In this document: positions 1 to 9,152 of the stretch, piece by piece | How the letters are laid out: each line of letters opens with the position of its first letter | Position numbering within the stretch: the stretch's first letter is position 1 | From: UBA9647 sp963739335 | GTDB taxonomy: Bacteria; Bacteroidota; Ignavibacteria; UBA10030 | Direction: 5' to 3' | Assembly (NCBI GenBank): GCA_963739335.1 | Contig: CAVUAC010000046.1 | Coordinates: forward strand, 150,887-214,886 | DNA: 64,000 nucleotides | Translations under genes and position numbers: made by a program | The notes under the pieces: generated by a model | The model's input: the letters and a program-made list of their open reading frames with translations, nothing else | What the model was told of the DNA's origin: nothing | The model's database searches: none

Positions 1-2
1 TA

Positions 3-752
3 CAGACCTGGTGGTTTAACATTACTCTTGATTATGGGAATCCGTTTGAAGTAAGGTCGCGGAAGCCTTTTGATTATTTCAGAGTGAGGATCGATCTTAC
101 TAATGGAGCGGGAAGAAAAATACTGGACAATATCACAGGATATGGACTCCTCTTTGGCGGGAATGCCCACGCTGGTAGCCTGGATATGCTAGTCGGGGGA
201 TTTCAACATTTCAACTACTTCGATAATCAAACGTTCGAATTAGCCACCATCGCGTTCGGTCCCGGAGTAATCTCTTACCTGCCGGTAAGCCGGAATTCCA
301 ATCTTTACACTAACTTCCTTGTCGGCGTAGTGCCGTTCGCCGGAAACAGTACACACTATGGACCTGATACTTCTCAGGTCAGGGATTATAACTATGGAGG
401 AGGGGCGGAAGCAAAACTTGAAAGCACTCTGAGTCTTGGAGGGTGGGTAGACTTTACATTTATAGGTTATTATTTCTGGGTTCATACGTTTGTGGGAAAT
501 GCAGGGGATCACTACATCGGTCTTATCAAACCCCGTATTGCACTCAAACTTTTCAACAATCTCAGTATTGGATTTGAACAGTTGGTGTACTATAGTGATC
601 GATACACGCGTGATTTTGGCAGTTTTCATCAGGTACAGAACCGAACAGAAAGTCATTCTGCAACTCTACTTCGAAAATTTCAAGAAAGAAAGAAAATGAA
701 CTACTTTTTTCAGATGGCAGAATGGCGGACTACCGTAACGCCTTCTTGGTAA
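3..752 (+). CDS. C-terminal part of a DUF3943-like outer-membrane beta-barrel protein, frameshifted near its end
   Basis: The frame is open from the window edge, so the gene starts upstream; the first ATG at 84 is internal. The protein consists of alternating aromatic/polar strands with GGNAHAG and GGGAEAKL turns, as in Bacteroidota outer-membrane barrels of the DUF3943 type (family assignment by resemblance). The frame ends in a non-barrel tail at 752. The +1 neighbouring frame reads YRTEQKVILQLYFENFKKERK-like sequence to a stop at 697-699, which is the amphipathic last strand expected of a barrel. A single-base shift near 620-640 therefore probably broke the gene. Function unknown; outer membrane inferred. 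Confidence 0.6.
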   Translation, partial: QTWWFNITLDYGNPFEVRSRKPFDYFRVRIDLTNGAGRKILDNITGYGLLFGGNAHAGSLDMLVGGFQHFNYFDNQTFELATIAFGPGVISYLPVSRNSNLYTNFLVGVVPFAGNSTHYGPDTSQVRDYNYGGGAEAKLESTLSLGGWVDFTFIGYYFWVHTFVGNAGDHYIGLIKPRIALKLFNNLSIGFEQLVYYSDRYTRDFGSFHQVQNRTESHSATLLRKFQERKKMNYFFQMAEWRTTVTPSW

Positions 753-850
753 AGAGTGATGGGATTCTGGGATAACAGCACGACGGGCTCGTTACAATGA
801 AAAGAGCGATCATAGGAAGTACAGAACGAACGAAAAGAAAGGATATCCCC

Positions 851-1723
851 ATGCGGCAGAGGTTTGTTATACCATGCCTTCTCATCGTCATCTTCGGGTT
901 TTTCCCTTACGGGGCTGTAGGCCTCTTCGCACAAAGTCCCGCTTTACGGGATTCCGTAGAGCGGAATAAATATGACTTCTCTCAGTTCGGAAATGAGACC
1001 TGGAACTTCATCAAGCAACCGACTAAATGGGATGGAGGCGATTGGCTCAAAACAGGTATGTTAGGCGCCGCAACATTTTTGATCATGCAGGCTGATCAAC
1101 CAATCCGCCGTTTGCTCAACCATGATGAAAAATACGCGAAGAGCTATCCAATTGAATTCGGGAATATGTGGGGTGAGATATATTTTACTGAGTTGCTCTT
1201 TGGTGGTTTTACCGTATATGCATTGTATGACGGGGATAAGACAGCCCATAAAATCGCTTTTGAAATAGCGCAAGCTACATTCTATACATTTTATGTTAAC
1301 ACTCCTTTAAAATATGCAATTGGAAGAGCAAGACCATATCTTGAACAAGGGAATCAAACCTATTTTCCATTCGCCCGATATTCTACCTTTGATCATCAGT
1401 CACTTCCCGGAGGGCATACAGGCATCGTCATGGCTCTTACAACTGTCCTTTCAAGAAATGCCAAACCGGTGTGGCTAAAAGTATTAGCTTACACGCCGGC
1501 CGCACTCAGTGTAGTAGGCCGGGTTTATTTGGACAAGCACTGGACCTCTGATGTTTTTTTGGGAGGCGCAATCGGTTACCTTATTGCAACTTGGGTAGTT
1601 GATCATCATGAGAAAGCAGTTGAAAACGATAGTAAAGAATCTCAACTCGGGATACGCGGCATGAGTATTCAACCGTATCTTTCTGGCGATTCATATGGAC
1701 TTGGATTAACTCTTCATTTATGA
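851..1723 (+). CDS. PAP2-family phosphatase, secreted or membrane-anchored
   Basis: A 290-residue protein starting at the ATG at 851, which has an AAAGGA ribosome site about 9 bases upstream and gives a proper signal peptide (MRQRFVIPCLLIVIFGFF, cleavage after AQS). An ATG at 797 would add 18 charged residues before it. The three PAP2 phosphatase motifs are visible: KYAIGRARP (about 154-161), LPGGH (about 185-189, PGGH instead of PSGH) and R-x5-H-x3-D in GRVYLDKHWTSD (about 223-234). The family dephosphorylates lipid phosphates such as undecaprenyl pyrophosphate or phosphatidic acid; the substrate here is unknown. A close paralogue follows 19 bases downstream. Confidence 0.85.
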   Translation: MRQRFVIPCLLIVIFGFFPYGAVGLFAQSPALRDSVERNKYDFSQFGNETWNFIKQPTKWDGGDWLKTGMLGAATFLIMQADQPIRRLLNHDEKYAKSYPIEFGNMWGEIYFTELLFGGFTVYALYDGDKTAHKIAFEIAQATFYTFYVNTPLKYAIGRARPYLEQGNQTYFPFARYSTFDHQSLPGGHTGIVMALTTVLSRNAKPVWLKVLAYTPAALSVVGRVYLDKHWTSDVFLGGAIGYLIATWVVDHHEKAVENDSKESQLGIRGMSIQPYLSGDSYGLGLTLHL

Positions 1724-1742
1724 ATAAAAAAAGGTTTGCGGA

Positions 1743-2525
1743 ATGAAACGTAGAATCTATTTATCACTTCTCTTAATCATCATATGTGAATCTTCTCTCT
1801 TCGGACAACTAAAGTATACTTTTTCTCAGTTCGGAAATGAGACCTGGAGTTTCATTAAACAGCCGGCCAAATGGGAAGGGAGTGATTGGCTAAAACTTGG
1901 TCTAGTAGGTGCCGGGACATTTTTGGTGATGCAAGCCGATCAACCAATTCGCGATGCAGTGCTAAAAGATCAAAGATACTCCAAGAGTGTTCCGATCGAA
2001 TTCGGCAGAATGTGGGGGGAAATATATACGCCAGTGCTGCTCTTTGGCGGTTTTGCTATACATTTAATGCTGACAGAGGACATTGGAACGAGGAAAATTG
2101 CTTATGAGATCGGGCAGGCTTCGCTCTACGCCGGCGGAATTACTTATCTACTAAAGATGGCAATTGGCAGGGCAAGACCTTATGTCAACGAAGGCTCTAA
2201 GTCGTTTCATCCATTCGGAGCGTTTTTTGCCAAAACGGATTATCAGTCGCTTCCTGGCGGGCACAATGCTGCTGCATTTGTCTTATCCACTGTTCTTTCA
2301 AGGAACGCTAAGCCAGGTTGGTTAAAAGTAATAGCTTACGTACCAGCCGCATTGACATTTGTCTCTCGGGTTTATCAAGATCAACACTGGACATCTGATG
2401 ATTTTTTTGGCGCAGCAATCGGTTACTTTGTCGCAACCTGGGTTGTAGATCATCATGAGCAGGAGGAAAACCGAATCCAAATATCTTCCGTCTATCCCCT
2501 CACGATTAGCATTGCGCTTAACTAA
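1743..2525 (+). CDS. PAP2-family phosphatase, tandem paralogue
   Basis: A 260-residue protein with signal peptide MKRRIYLSLLLIIICESSLFG, sharing long stretches with the preceding gene (FSQFGNETW.FIKQP.KW, QADQPIR, WTSD). PAP2 motifs are complete: KMAIGRARP, LPGGH and SRVYQDQHWTSD (R-x5-H-x3-D). The two genes lie head to tail with 19 bases between them, so this is a tandem duplication and probably one transcript. A periplasmic lipid-phosphate phosphatase role is inferred from the family only. Confidence 0.85.
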   Translation: MKRRIYLSLLLIIICESSLFGQLKYTFSQFGNETWSFIKQPAKWEGSDWLKLGLVGAGTFLVMQADQPIRDAVLKDQRYSKSVPIEFGRMWGEIYTPVLLFGGFAIHLMLTEDIGTRKIAYEIGQASLYAGGITYLLKMAIGRARPYVNEGSKSFHPFGAFFAKTDYQSLPGGHNAAAFVLSTVLSRNAKPGWLKVIAYVPAALTFVSRVYQDQHWTSDDFFGAAIGYFVATWVVDHHEQEENRIQISSVYPLTISIALN

Positions 2526-2650
2526 TGTAACTCTGATGTACACAAAAAACGCAACCATCATACGGAAATCATGATTCACAGGTGGCCGGAATCCCGAAAA
2601 ATCGGGATCGGGTCCATTTCAGTCACATGCACAATCGAAGGAGAAACATC

Positions 2651-3166
2651 ATGCGTCATTTACTTGTATTCATCGTAGCAGTGTTTTTGTCGAGCACTGC
2701 AGATGCCCAGTTACGCATTAATCTCAGCTTCAATGTAGATCGTCAACCAGTTTGGGGTCCGACCGGTTATGATCATGTTGAATATTATTACCTGCCTGAC
2801 CTTGACGTTTACTACAATGTCCCTCAGCAGAGGTGGTTTTACAATGAAAGAGGACGCTGGATTAGCAGATCATCGTTGCCTGCCCGTTATCGTGGCCATG
2901 ACTTGTATAATTCCTATAAGGTAGTGGTGAATGAGCCGGCAGCGTATCGAAACAACAGAACGCATAGAGAACAATATGCCTCATTTAAAGGTCGTCACGA
3001 TCAGCAGCCAATCCGCGATGCCCGTGATCCAAAATATTATGTAAACCCAAACCACCCCGAGCATAATAACTGGGTAAAGCAGCAGCAACAGCAGCAGCGA
3101 GACAAGGCTAAGGGCAAAGCAAAGGGTCGCGACAACAATCCTGGACAAAATAAAAAACGCAACTAA
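2651..3166 (+). CDS. Small secreted protein with YYYLP-x-YYNVP motif and basic Q/K-rich tail
   Basis: The start at 2651 is chosen because AGGAG lies just upstream and MRHLLVFIVAVFLSSTADAQ is a clear signal peptide; an upstream ATG at 2582 only adds a non-signal extension. The mature part holds YYYLPDLDVYYNVPQQRWFY and GRWISRSSLPARY, an arrangement common in secreted hypothetical proteins of Bacteroidota. It ends in a poly-Gln run and a Lys/Arg/Gly-rich tail of about 25 residues. No enzyme motif is visible. Probably periplasmic and possibly nucleic-acid or polyanion binding because of the tail, which is inference. Confidence 0.75.
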   Translation: MRHLLVFIVAVFLSSTADAQLRINLSFNVDRQPVWGPTGYDHVEYYYLPDLDVYYNVPQQRWFYNERGRWISRSSLPARYRGHDLYNSYKVVVNEPAAYRNNRTHREQYASFKGRHDQQPIRDARDPKYYVNPNHPEHNNWVKQQQQQQRDKAKGKAKGRDNNPGQNKKRN

Positions 3167-3316
3167 CAAGATCGGCGTGGGAATGTTGAAAGATGGAATG
3201 ACTCCGCAGGCAAACAAGAACATAAATGTCCTTGAACAACCTGCGGAGAGGGGGATCAGTCACAATAATAACTTATACCTCCATCGCATTCACAACCAAC
3301 ACACAAGGAAAGGAAT

Positions 3317-3481
3317 ATGCCCATGGACTTCAAGAAGAACGTAGGGATGTTGCTGCTGGGCATCTGGCTCATAGTCTCGGGTGTGGCAGTGCTTGTCCCG
3401 GCTCTGTATTTCAATGGTCTGGGGACGATCTTGGCGATACTAGGCGTACTCGCTGGAATATTCATCTTGATGCGTAAATAG
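3317..3481 (+). CDS. Small two-helix membrane protein (54 aa)
   Basis: A short frame preceded by AAGGAAAGGAAT. It encodes MPMDFKKN, then two hydrophobic segments (MLLLGIWLIVSGVAVLVPAL and IGTILAILGVLAGIFIL-like), and ends MRK. Tiny proteins of this layout are common beside transporters and envelope genes in this phylum. It lies 188 bases upstream of the AI-2E family gene. No function can be assigned. Confidence 0.6.
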   Translation: MPMDFKKNVGMLLLGIWLIVSGVAVLVPALYFNGLGTILAILGVLAGIFILMRK

Positions 3482-3498
3482 ATCAACGTCGTTCGTCA

Positions 3499-3636
3499 AT
3501 GGTGGAAGGTGCCGCAGCGGTTGTGTTCGGTTGGTTTGTCGGGATAGATGGTCCTGCAATGTATATTGCCGGATTCCTGAATATTGGCGCGGCAACAGTA
3601 CGATTGGCCTACTTCTGCCGTTGCGATGATTTCTGA
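3499..3636 (+). CDS. Possible small hydrophobic ORF (45 aa)
   Basis: ATG at 3499 to TGA at 3636 encodes MVEGAAAVVFGWFVGIDGPAMYIAGF followed by a short Cys-containing tail. It is hydrophobic and lies between the small membrane protein and the AI-2E gene, but the ribosome site is only GTCAATGG-like and no family is recognised. It may be a chance frame or a remnant. Confidence 0.25.
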   Translation: MVEGAAAVVFGWFVGIDGPAMYIAGFLNIGAATVRLAYFCRCDDF

Positions 3637-3668
3637 TTTGAGAATGAAGAAAATACAATCGAATTCTT

Positions 3669-4748
3669 ATGGCTGAACAAAGTGATCCTCTCCGCGGGAC
3701 GCGCTTCCTCGTTATCGCGGCAGCGCTCGTGATCATCATCTATGGCATCAACCAGGCACAGTCGGTTGTTGCATTGTTCCTTGTCTCTGTTTTCCTCGCT
3801 CTCATCGGAACGCCGCCGGTACTCTGGTTAGAACGGAAACACGTCCCTTCTTCTGTAGCGGTGATGATTGTCATGGCAGGCATGATTACTCTTCTGCTGG
3901 TAATCGGTGGAGTGGTAGGAACGTCTCTCAACACCTTCTCCGACGTCTTGCCTTTGTATCAGGCACGTCTGCACGAGCAAGCCTTGGCGCTCAAGGCGTT
4001 CTTGGCAAGCAAGGATATCGTAATCACTGACAAGGTCTTGCTTGAGTACCTCGATCCGGGCGTGGTGATGAGCCTGACTGCCGGCTTGCTGACAGCGATG
4101 GGCTCAGCGCTTTCCAACATCGTCCTCATCTTGCTCACGGTAACATTCATTCTTCTTGAGGCCTCAAGCTTCCCCATCAAGCTCCGTTCTGTACTCGGTG
4201 ATCCTCAACGCGCCTTTCCCCAGTACACGAAGTTTGTCAATGATATCAGGCGTTACATGGTCATCAAGACGATCATCAGTCTGATCGCGGGGGTCACAAT
4301 AGGATTATGGTTGTTCATCCTCGGCGTGGATTTTCCCGTTCTCTGGGGTTTCCTGGCTTTTCTGCTTCACTACGTGCCCAATCTGGGTTCAATTATGGCC
4401 GCCATTCCTGCGGTGCTGCTGGCGCTCCTTCAACTCGGTATGGGACCTGCCGCGCTTGCCGCTGCCGGCTATCTTGTCGTTGGCTTCACACTCGGAAACG
4501 TGGTTGAGCCGCGGCTTATGGGCCGCAAACTTGGACTGTCTACCTTGGTCGTCTTTCTCTCTCTGATTTTTTGGGGAAGCCTGCTCGGTCCGATCGGCGT
4601 GGTTCTATGCATACCCTTTACCATGACCCTGAAGTTTGCCTTTGAGAGCAGTGAAAGCACGCGATGGATAGCGGTCTTGCTCGGGTCGGAAAAGTCCACT
4701 GAGAGTATTCCCCAGGTGTTGAAAAAGAAGATCCATTCTGACACTTGA
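3669..4748 (+). CDS. AI-2E family transporter (PerM/UPF0118 type)
   Basis: A 359-residue polytopic membrane protein. Two N-terminal helices (FLVIAAALVIIIYGI, ALFLVSVFLALIG), a long soluble segment (about residues 85-150) and four or five C-terminal helices match the AI-2E exporter/YdiK-PerM layout. The conserved C-terminal part includes the HYVPNLGSIMAAIPAV stretch and GNVVEPRLMGRKLGLSTLVV. Family members are proposed exporters of AI-2 or act in Na+/H+ exchange; the substrate is unknown. The last six codons and the stop lie within a segment duplicated at 8136, which marks the edge of that duplication. Confidence 0.88.
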   Translation: MAEQSDPLRGTRFLVIAAALVIIIYGINQAQSVVALFLVSVFLALIGTPPVLWLERKHVPSSVAVMIVMAGMITLLLVIGGVVGTSLNTFSDVLPLYQARLHEQALALKAFLASKDIVITDKVLLEYLDPGVVMSLTAGLLTAMGSALSNIVLILLTVTFILLEASSFPIKLRSVLGDPQRAFPQYTKFVNDIRRYMVIKTIISLIAGVTIGLWLFILGVDFPVLWGFLAFLLHYVPNLGSIMAAIPAVLLALLQLGMGPAALAAAGYLVVGFTLGNVVEPRLMGRKLGLSTLVVFLSLIFWGSLLGPIGVVLCIPFTMTLKFAFESSESTRWIAVLLGSEKSTESIPQVLKKKIHSDT

Positions 4749-5688
4749 AATTTGTAACAATGCTTAAGGCAGGCGACACCATATTCATAATCTAATTGAT
4801 TCCAATAAATACGAGATCGGAATCATGAAAACTCATCGGCGTAGATTCATTATCCTTGCGTTCTTTGGTATCTGTTTAGCTCAACAGCTGTATCCTCAAT
4901 CTTCTGCAAGTGATTCTTCATTTCATCCTTACCATGTCAATTATTGGGTAACAGGGACTCTCATCGGCGTTGGATTGACGACAAATTACCTGGGAGTAAC
5001 ACGGGTATTTGGCAAAGAGGAGTTGTCTCCTTTAGAAATACAGGCATTGAACAAAGGTATTGTAAACGGTATCGATAGCTGGGCTTTTAAGCAAGACCCC
5101 TCTAGAATGGATGCCTTCGCCAAATATTCAGATTATACCGTTGCGGCTACCGTTGTCCTTCCGGTTTTGCTCTTGTTTGACAAACAGATCAGGCAGGATT
5201 GGTTTGACGTGCTACTCATGTATGTGGAAACCATGTCTATCACACCTAATATTTATGAATGGAGTCCTCTCGGGGTTACTTTTCAAAATAGAATCCGGCC
5301 TCTTGCTTACTATGATCAACTTACTTATGACCAGAGAAAATCAGGCAATAACCGGAATTCATTCTACAGCGGGCATGTCGCCGTTGTCGCGGCATCCACT
5401 TTCTTTATGGCAAAAGTTTACAGTGATTACCATCCTGGAATAGGGGACAATAAATATCTTTTATACGGCGCAGCGACAATTCCTCCTCTCATTTTGGGAT
5501 ATTTTAGAGTGAAGGCGCTCCAGCATTTTCCTTCCGATGTAATGGTTGGCATAGGAGTAGGGGCATTGTGCGGCATCATCATTCCCGAACTTCATCGTTT
5601 GCAAGACAAAAACATCTCATTGGGATTGTATTCTTCATCCGAAGGAACAGGGATAGCTATAAGATGGCAGCCAAATTTTTTGAAATAG
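4726..5688 (+). repeat. Segmental duplication, copy 1 (about 963 bp)
   Basis: This stretch is collinear without gaps with 8136-9098 (constant offset 3410). It begins inside the last codons of the AI-2E gene (AAGAAGATCCATTCTGACAC) and ends at the PAP2 stop codon. The untranslated leader is duplicated too, so the second gene copied promoter and gene together. Confidence 0.85.
4825..5688 (+). CDS. PAP2-family phosphatase (paralogue of the gene at 8235)
   Basis: A 287-residue protein with signal peptide MKTHRRRFIILAFFGICLAQ. PAP2 signature in the C-terminal half: IRP (about 157-159), YSGH (about 181-184) and R-x5-H-x3-D in FRVKALQHFPSD (about 228-238), with hydrophobic helices between. Its N-terminal 130 residues are unlike those of the two PAP2 genes at 851 and 1743. 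The gene and its leader are repeated at 8235. Probably an inner-membrane or periplasmic lipid-phosphate phosphatase; substrate unknown. Confidence 0.85.
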   Translation: MKTHRRRFIILAFFGICLAQQLYPQSSASDSSFHPYHVNYWVTGTLIGVGLTTNYLGVTRVFGKEELSPLEIQALNKGIVNGIDSWAFKQDPSRMDAFAKYSDYTVAATVVLPVLLLFDKQIRQDWFDVLLMYVETMSITPNIYEWSPLGVTFQNRIRPLAYYDQLTYDQRKSGNNRNSFYSGHVAVVAASTFFMAKVYSDYHPGIGDNKYLLYGAATIPPLILGYFRVKALQHFPSDVMVGIGVGALCGIIIPELHRLQDKNISLGLYSSSEGTGIAIRWQPNFLK

Positions 5689-5829
5689 AAATGTGTGAAT
5701 CATGTAACACAAATTGAATTGAAAGATTGTACTATGGAGCTTACTTTTTTTCTTAAGAGAATCTTTAATGAGATCGCAACTCCAATCCTTACTGTGTCAA
5801 GAGCAACAAGCTGATCGGAACAAGAGAAC

Positions 5830-6441
5830 ATGGAGGCAATCTTTTTACTCAAAGGACTGATTATTGGATTTGCGATGGCGGTGCCTATCGGGCCGATCGG
5901 AATAATGTGCATCCGCAAGACACTGGCTGAGGGGCACTCACGCGGCCTGATCATCGGCCTTGGGGCTGCAACCGCAGATTCGGTGTTGGGCAGTATCGCT
6001 GCGTTCGGTCTCACGTTTGTCTCGGATGTGATCGCCGGCCAGCATTTTTGGCTGAGTCTGGTTGGAGGAGGATTACTCTTGTTTCTTGGAATAAGGACAT
6101 TTCGTGCTAGGCGCAAGGATCCTATAGTCCCCTTCGACAACAAGGGATTGTTGGGATCGTACGTCTCCGCCTTTCTCCTCGCACTTACCAATCCAGTGAC
6201 CATCTTTGCCTTTGTTGCTGTGTTCGCTGCCTTTGGGCTGGGACATAGGCTTATTTTCATTTCAGCGTGCATTCTAGTCCTGGGAGTGTTTGCAGGTTCG
6301 TGTCTATGGTTTCTGACTCTTGGTTACGTGGCTACATTCTTCAGAAAAAAGCTGGACGCAGGTGGACTCAGATGGGTCAATAGGATTTCCGGCGTCTTGA
6401 TCATTTTATCTGGGGTTGCTGCCTTCGTGAGCGTGATTTGA
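5830..6441 (+). CDS. LysE/RhtB family amino-acid exporter
   Basis: A 203-residue membrane protein with six hydrophobic segments. The N-terminal GFAMAVPIGPIGIMCIRKTLAEG is the family's hallmark first-helix motif, and LALTNPVTIFAFVAVFAAFG in the middle is the second conserved block. Length is normal for LysE-type translocators, which export lysine, homoserine, threonine or related compounds. The gene stands alone on its strand; substrate not predictable. Confidence 0.88.
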   Translation: MEAIFLLKGLIIGFAMAVPIGPIGIMCIRKTLAEGHSRGLIIGLGAATADSVLGSIAAFGLTFVSDVIAGQHFWLSLVGGGLLLFLGIRTFRARRKDPIVPFDNKGLLGSYVSAFLLALTNPVTIFAFVAVFAAFGLGHRLIFISACILVLGVFAGSCLWFLTLGYVATFFRKKLDAGGLRWVNRISGVLIILSGVAAFVSVI

Positions 6442-6531
6442 CGTTTGCAGCCATCAATCTTTCCCTCGGCACGCTTCTAAGAAAAACACGCGCAGGGCGA
6501 TCGTGTCAAAGAAAGCAAGGTGATAGAGCAC

Positions 6532-7932
6532 ATGCAGAATGAGCATCCACCAACCGAGCGACGAAAGCTGTCGCCGCTGAGGATAGCGTCGTATGCGGGC
6601 GTTGCCGTAGGAGCAATCGTGCTCGTCTGCGTGCTGGCTCTCCTGCTCTTCGCTGATCCCCTTGTGAACAGGTTCATCAAGCCCAGGATTACAGAGGCTT
6701 TTGCTAAGGCGTATCCCGCGTACTCGATACGCGTCTCCGATATGAATTACAGCGTCTTCAAGAACCGCTTTGGATTTGACTCCGTTGCGCTGAGGGCACT
6801 CGATGGCACATTCTCGAGCAAGATGGGTCCGTTCTCCGTGAGCGGGATCAGCTGGACGCATCTTCTCTGGGGAGGAAGTCTTGCGCCTAATGACTTTGCC
6901 AACTCAGTTGTAGATGCACAAGATATCGTGTTGAACTTCCCGCATTCACAGTATGAATTTCGTTGCGAACGGCTGCGTGTATCGGTGCCGGATTCTGAAA
7001 TGACGGCTGATTCAATTGAGTACTATTCTTTGATTGACGATGAACAATTCTTCGCGAAAAGTCAATTCAGGCAAACCAGGTTTCGTTTTGATATTCCTCA
7101 AATAAAAATAATGGGTTTGGATTGTCTCGAATTGCTTCAAGGAAATATCTATAATGCCAGGAGCATCTATTTACATGATCTATTTGCTGATATTCTGGTG
7201 AACATGGATAAGCCCTACGACAAGAACTCACCTAATCCACAGATGCCGAACGAAGCTCTATCTTCGATGAAGGAAATAGTTAAGCTCGATAGTTTGATAA
7301 TCAGAAATGGGCGGTTGAAATATTGCGAGAGGTTTGCCGTAAGAACAGAACCCGGAGTGATTACATTTAATAAAGTCAATCTTTCAGTAAGTGGAATTGC
7401 TATTCATACAGCTCACCCTGGCACTACAGTTATTCGTGGGGAGGGACTTTTTATGAATTCCGGCACAATGACACTGTTTATGGCAATTCCTCTCACATCA
7501 ACGGATTTTTCTTTACGCTACTCCGGTTCGCTTAACACGATGGATGTTGCCGCACTGAATTCATTCATTGAAGCAGGCGAACATCGTCGTATTGAATCCG
7601 GAATCCTTCAGTCTGCAACGTATGATATCGATGTTCATTCGGGGCATGCAAGCGGTACCTTGCGGGTCGCGTACAAAGATCTATCCATTGCCGTTCTCGA
7701 TAATAAAACCGGAAGTGAAAAAGGAATTTTCGATCGGATTTCCTCTCTCTATGGTAAAATATTTGTTGTCCGCAGAACCAACATGCCGGGGGAAAAAGGT
7801 TTAATGAAGATCGGTGAAATAAAATACACACGGGATCCGGAAGATTATTTTCTCCAGTTTCTGTGGTTTGCTCTTCGCAACGGTGTCGCGGATGTGGTTG
7901 GATTTCCTAAAAAACTACCTGCAGGTAAGTAG
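6532..7932 (+). CDS. AsmA-like envelope protein with one N-terminal membrane anchor
   Basis: A 466-residue protein from the ATG at 6532, preceded by AAGGTG at 10 bases; a GTG at 6520 in the same frame is an alternative. Residues about 20-45 form a single membrane helix, followed by repeated amphipathic strands with SG.R/KY-type turns, as in AsmA/DUF748-like proteins thought to bridge inner and outer membrane lipids. Assignment is by overall layout only. Base composition changes inside the gene: GC-rich up to about 6990, AT-rich afterwards, as if the gene were a recombinant. Confidence 0.6.
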   Translation: MQNEHPPTERRKLSPLRIASYAGVAVGAIVLVCVLALLLFADPLVNRFIKPRITEAFAKAYPAYSIRVSDMNYSVFKNRFGFDSVALRALDGTFSSKMGPFSVSGISWTHLLWGGSLAPNDFANSVVDAQDIVLNFPHSQYEFRCERLRVSVPDSEMTADSIEYYSLIDDEQFFAKSQFRQTRFRFDIPQIKIMGLDCLELLQGNIYNARSIYLHDLFADILVNMDKPYDKNSPNPQMPNEALSSMKEIVKLDSLIIRNGRLKYCERFAVRTEPGVITFNKVNLSVSGIAIHTAHPGTTVIRGEGLFMNSGTMTLFMAIPLTSTDFSLRYSGSLNTMDVAALNSFIEAGEHRRIESGILQSATYDIDVHSGHASGTLRVAYKDLSIAVLDNKTGSEKGIFDRISSLYGKIFVVRRTNMPGEKGLMKIGEIKYTRDPEDYFLQFLWFALRNGVADVVGFPKKLPAGK

Positions 7933-8135
7933 TGAATATATGTATTCACTTTTTGTATTGAAAAATGGAATTAATTATTGGATCAGTAAACAATTCCCCG
8001 CGAGAACACGGCGGGCAAGCTCGGCCGAAAGATGTAGTCGCTTTTTCGTTCCTTCGCTCGATTGAACAATCCTAAGTTCCTTCATATCATATTATGGTAA
8101 TCAAGAAACTAGTACATGCAATATTATCAATTACA

Positions 8136-9098
8136 AGAAGATCCATTCTGACACTTGAAATTTGTAGCAATTATTAGGGCAGGCGACACTATGTTCATAA
8201 TCGAATCGATCTTAACAAATACGAGTTCTGAATCGTGAAAACTTACCGGCGTAGATTCATTATCCTTGTCTTTTTTGGTATCTGTTTAGCTCAACAGGTG
8301 CATCCTCAATCTTCTGCAAGTGATTCTTCATTTCATCCTTACCATGTTAATTATTGGGTAAGTGGGAGTATCTGCAGCGTTGGAGTTGTAGCCAATTATC
8401 TCGGAATAGCACAGTCGTTAAACAAGAAAGAGGTGTCTCTTTTAGAAATACAGACATTGAACAAAGGTATTATAAACGGTATCGATAGCTGGGCTTTGAA
8501 GCAAGACCCCTCGAAGATGGGTGCTTTCGAAAATTATTCAGATTATACCCTTGCGTTATCTGTTATTCTTCCGGGTTTCCTTATGTTTGATAAACAGATC
8601 AGGCAGGATTGGTCTGACGTGCTGCTAATGTATACGGAAACAATGTCCATCACACCTAATATTTATGAATGGAGTTTTCTCGGGCCTGCTTTTCAAAATA
8701 AGTTCCGGCCTCTCACTTACTATGATCAACTTACCTATGACCAGAAAAAATCAGGCAATAACCGGAATTCATTCTACAGCGGCCATGTTGCTACTGTTGC
8801 GGCATCGACTTTCTTCATGGTAAAAGTTTACAGTGATTACAATCCTAAAATAGGGGACAATAAATATCTCTTATACGGCGCAGCGACAATTCCTCCTCTT
8901 ATTTTGGGATATTGTAGAGTGAAAGCGCTCAAGCATTTTCCTTCCGATGTAATGGTTGGCATAGGAGTAGGGGCATTGTGCGGCATAATTATTCCCGAGC
9001 TTCATCGTTTGCAGGACAAAAACATCTCATTGGGATTGTATTCTTCATCCGAAGCAACAGGGATAGCTATAAAATGGCAGCCAAGTTTTTTGAAATAG
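8136..9098 (+). repeat. Segmental duplication, copy 2
   Basis: Collinear with 4726-5688 over its full length, including about 90 bases of leader. The first bases repeat the tail of the AI-2E gene (AAGAAGATCCATTCTGACAC) although no transporter gene is present here, so this is the derived copy. Between 7933 and 8135 nothing else is seen. Confidence 0.85.
8235..9098 (+). CDS. PAP2-family phosphatase, duplicated copy with GTG start
   Basis: A 287-residue paralogue of the gene at 4825, with the same signal peptide and motifs (FRP, FYSGH, RVKALKHFPSD). The start codon is GTG where the other copy has ATG. Differences concentrate in the segment of residues about 40-70, while the C-terminal catalytic half is nearly unchanged, so the enzyme is under constraint. 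It is followed after 54 bases by the RNB ribonuclease gene. Confidence 0.85.
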   Translation: MKTYRRRFIILVFFGICLAQQVHPQSSASDSSFHPYHVNYWVSGSICSVGVVANYLGIAQSLNKKEVSLLEIQTLNKGIINGIDSWALKQDPSKMGAFENYSDYTLALSVILPGFLMFDKQIRQDWSDVLLMYTETMSITPNIYEWSFLGPAFQNKFRPLTYYDQLTYDQKKSGNNRNSFYSGHVATVAASTFFMVKVYSDYNPKIGDNKYLLYGAATIPPLILGYCRVKALKHFPSDVMVGIGVGALCGIIIPELHRLQDKNISLGLYSSSEATGIAIKWQPSFLK

Positions 9099-9152
9099 AG
9101 AGGTCGAGATTATGAACGAACCAAAGGATGGAAATTCTCTATTGGTGCCAGC

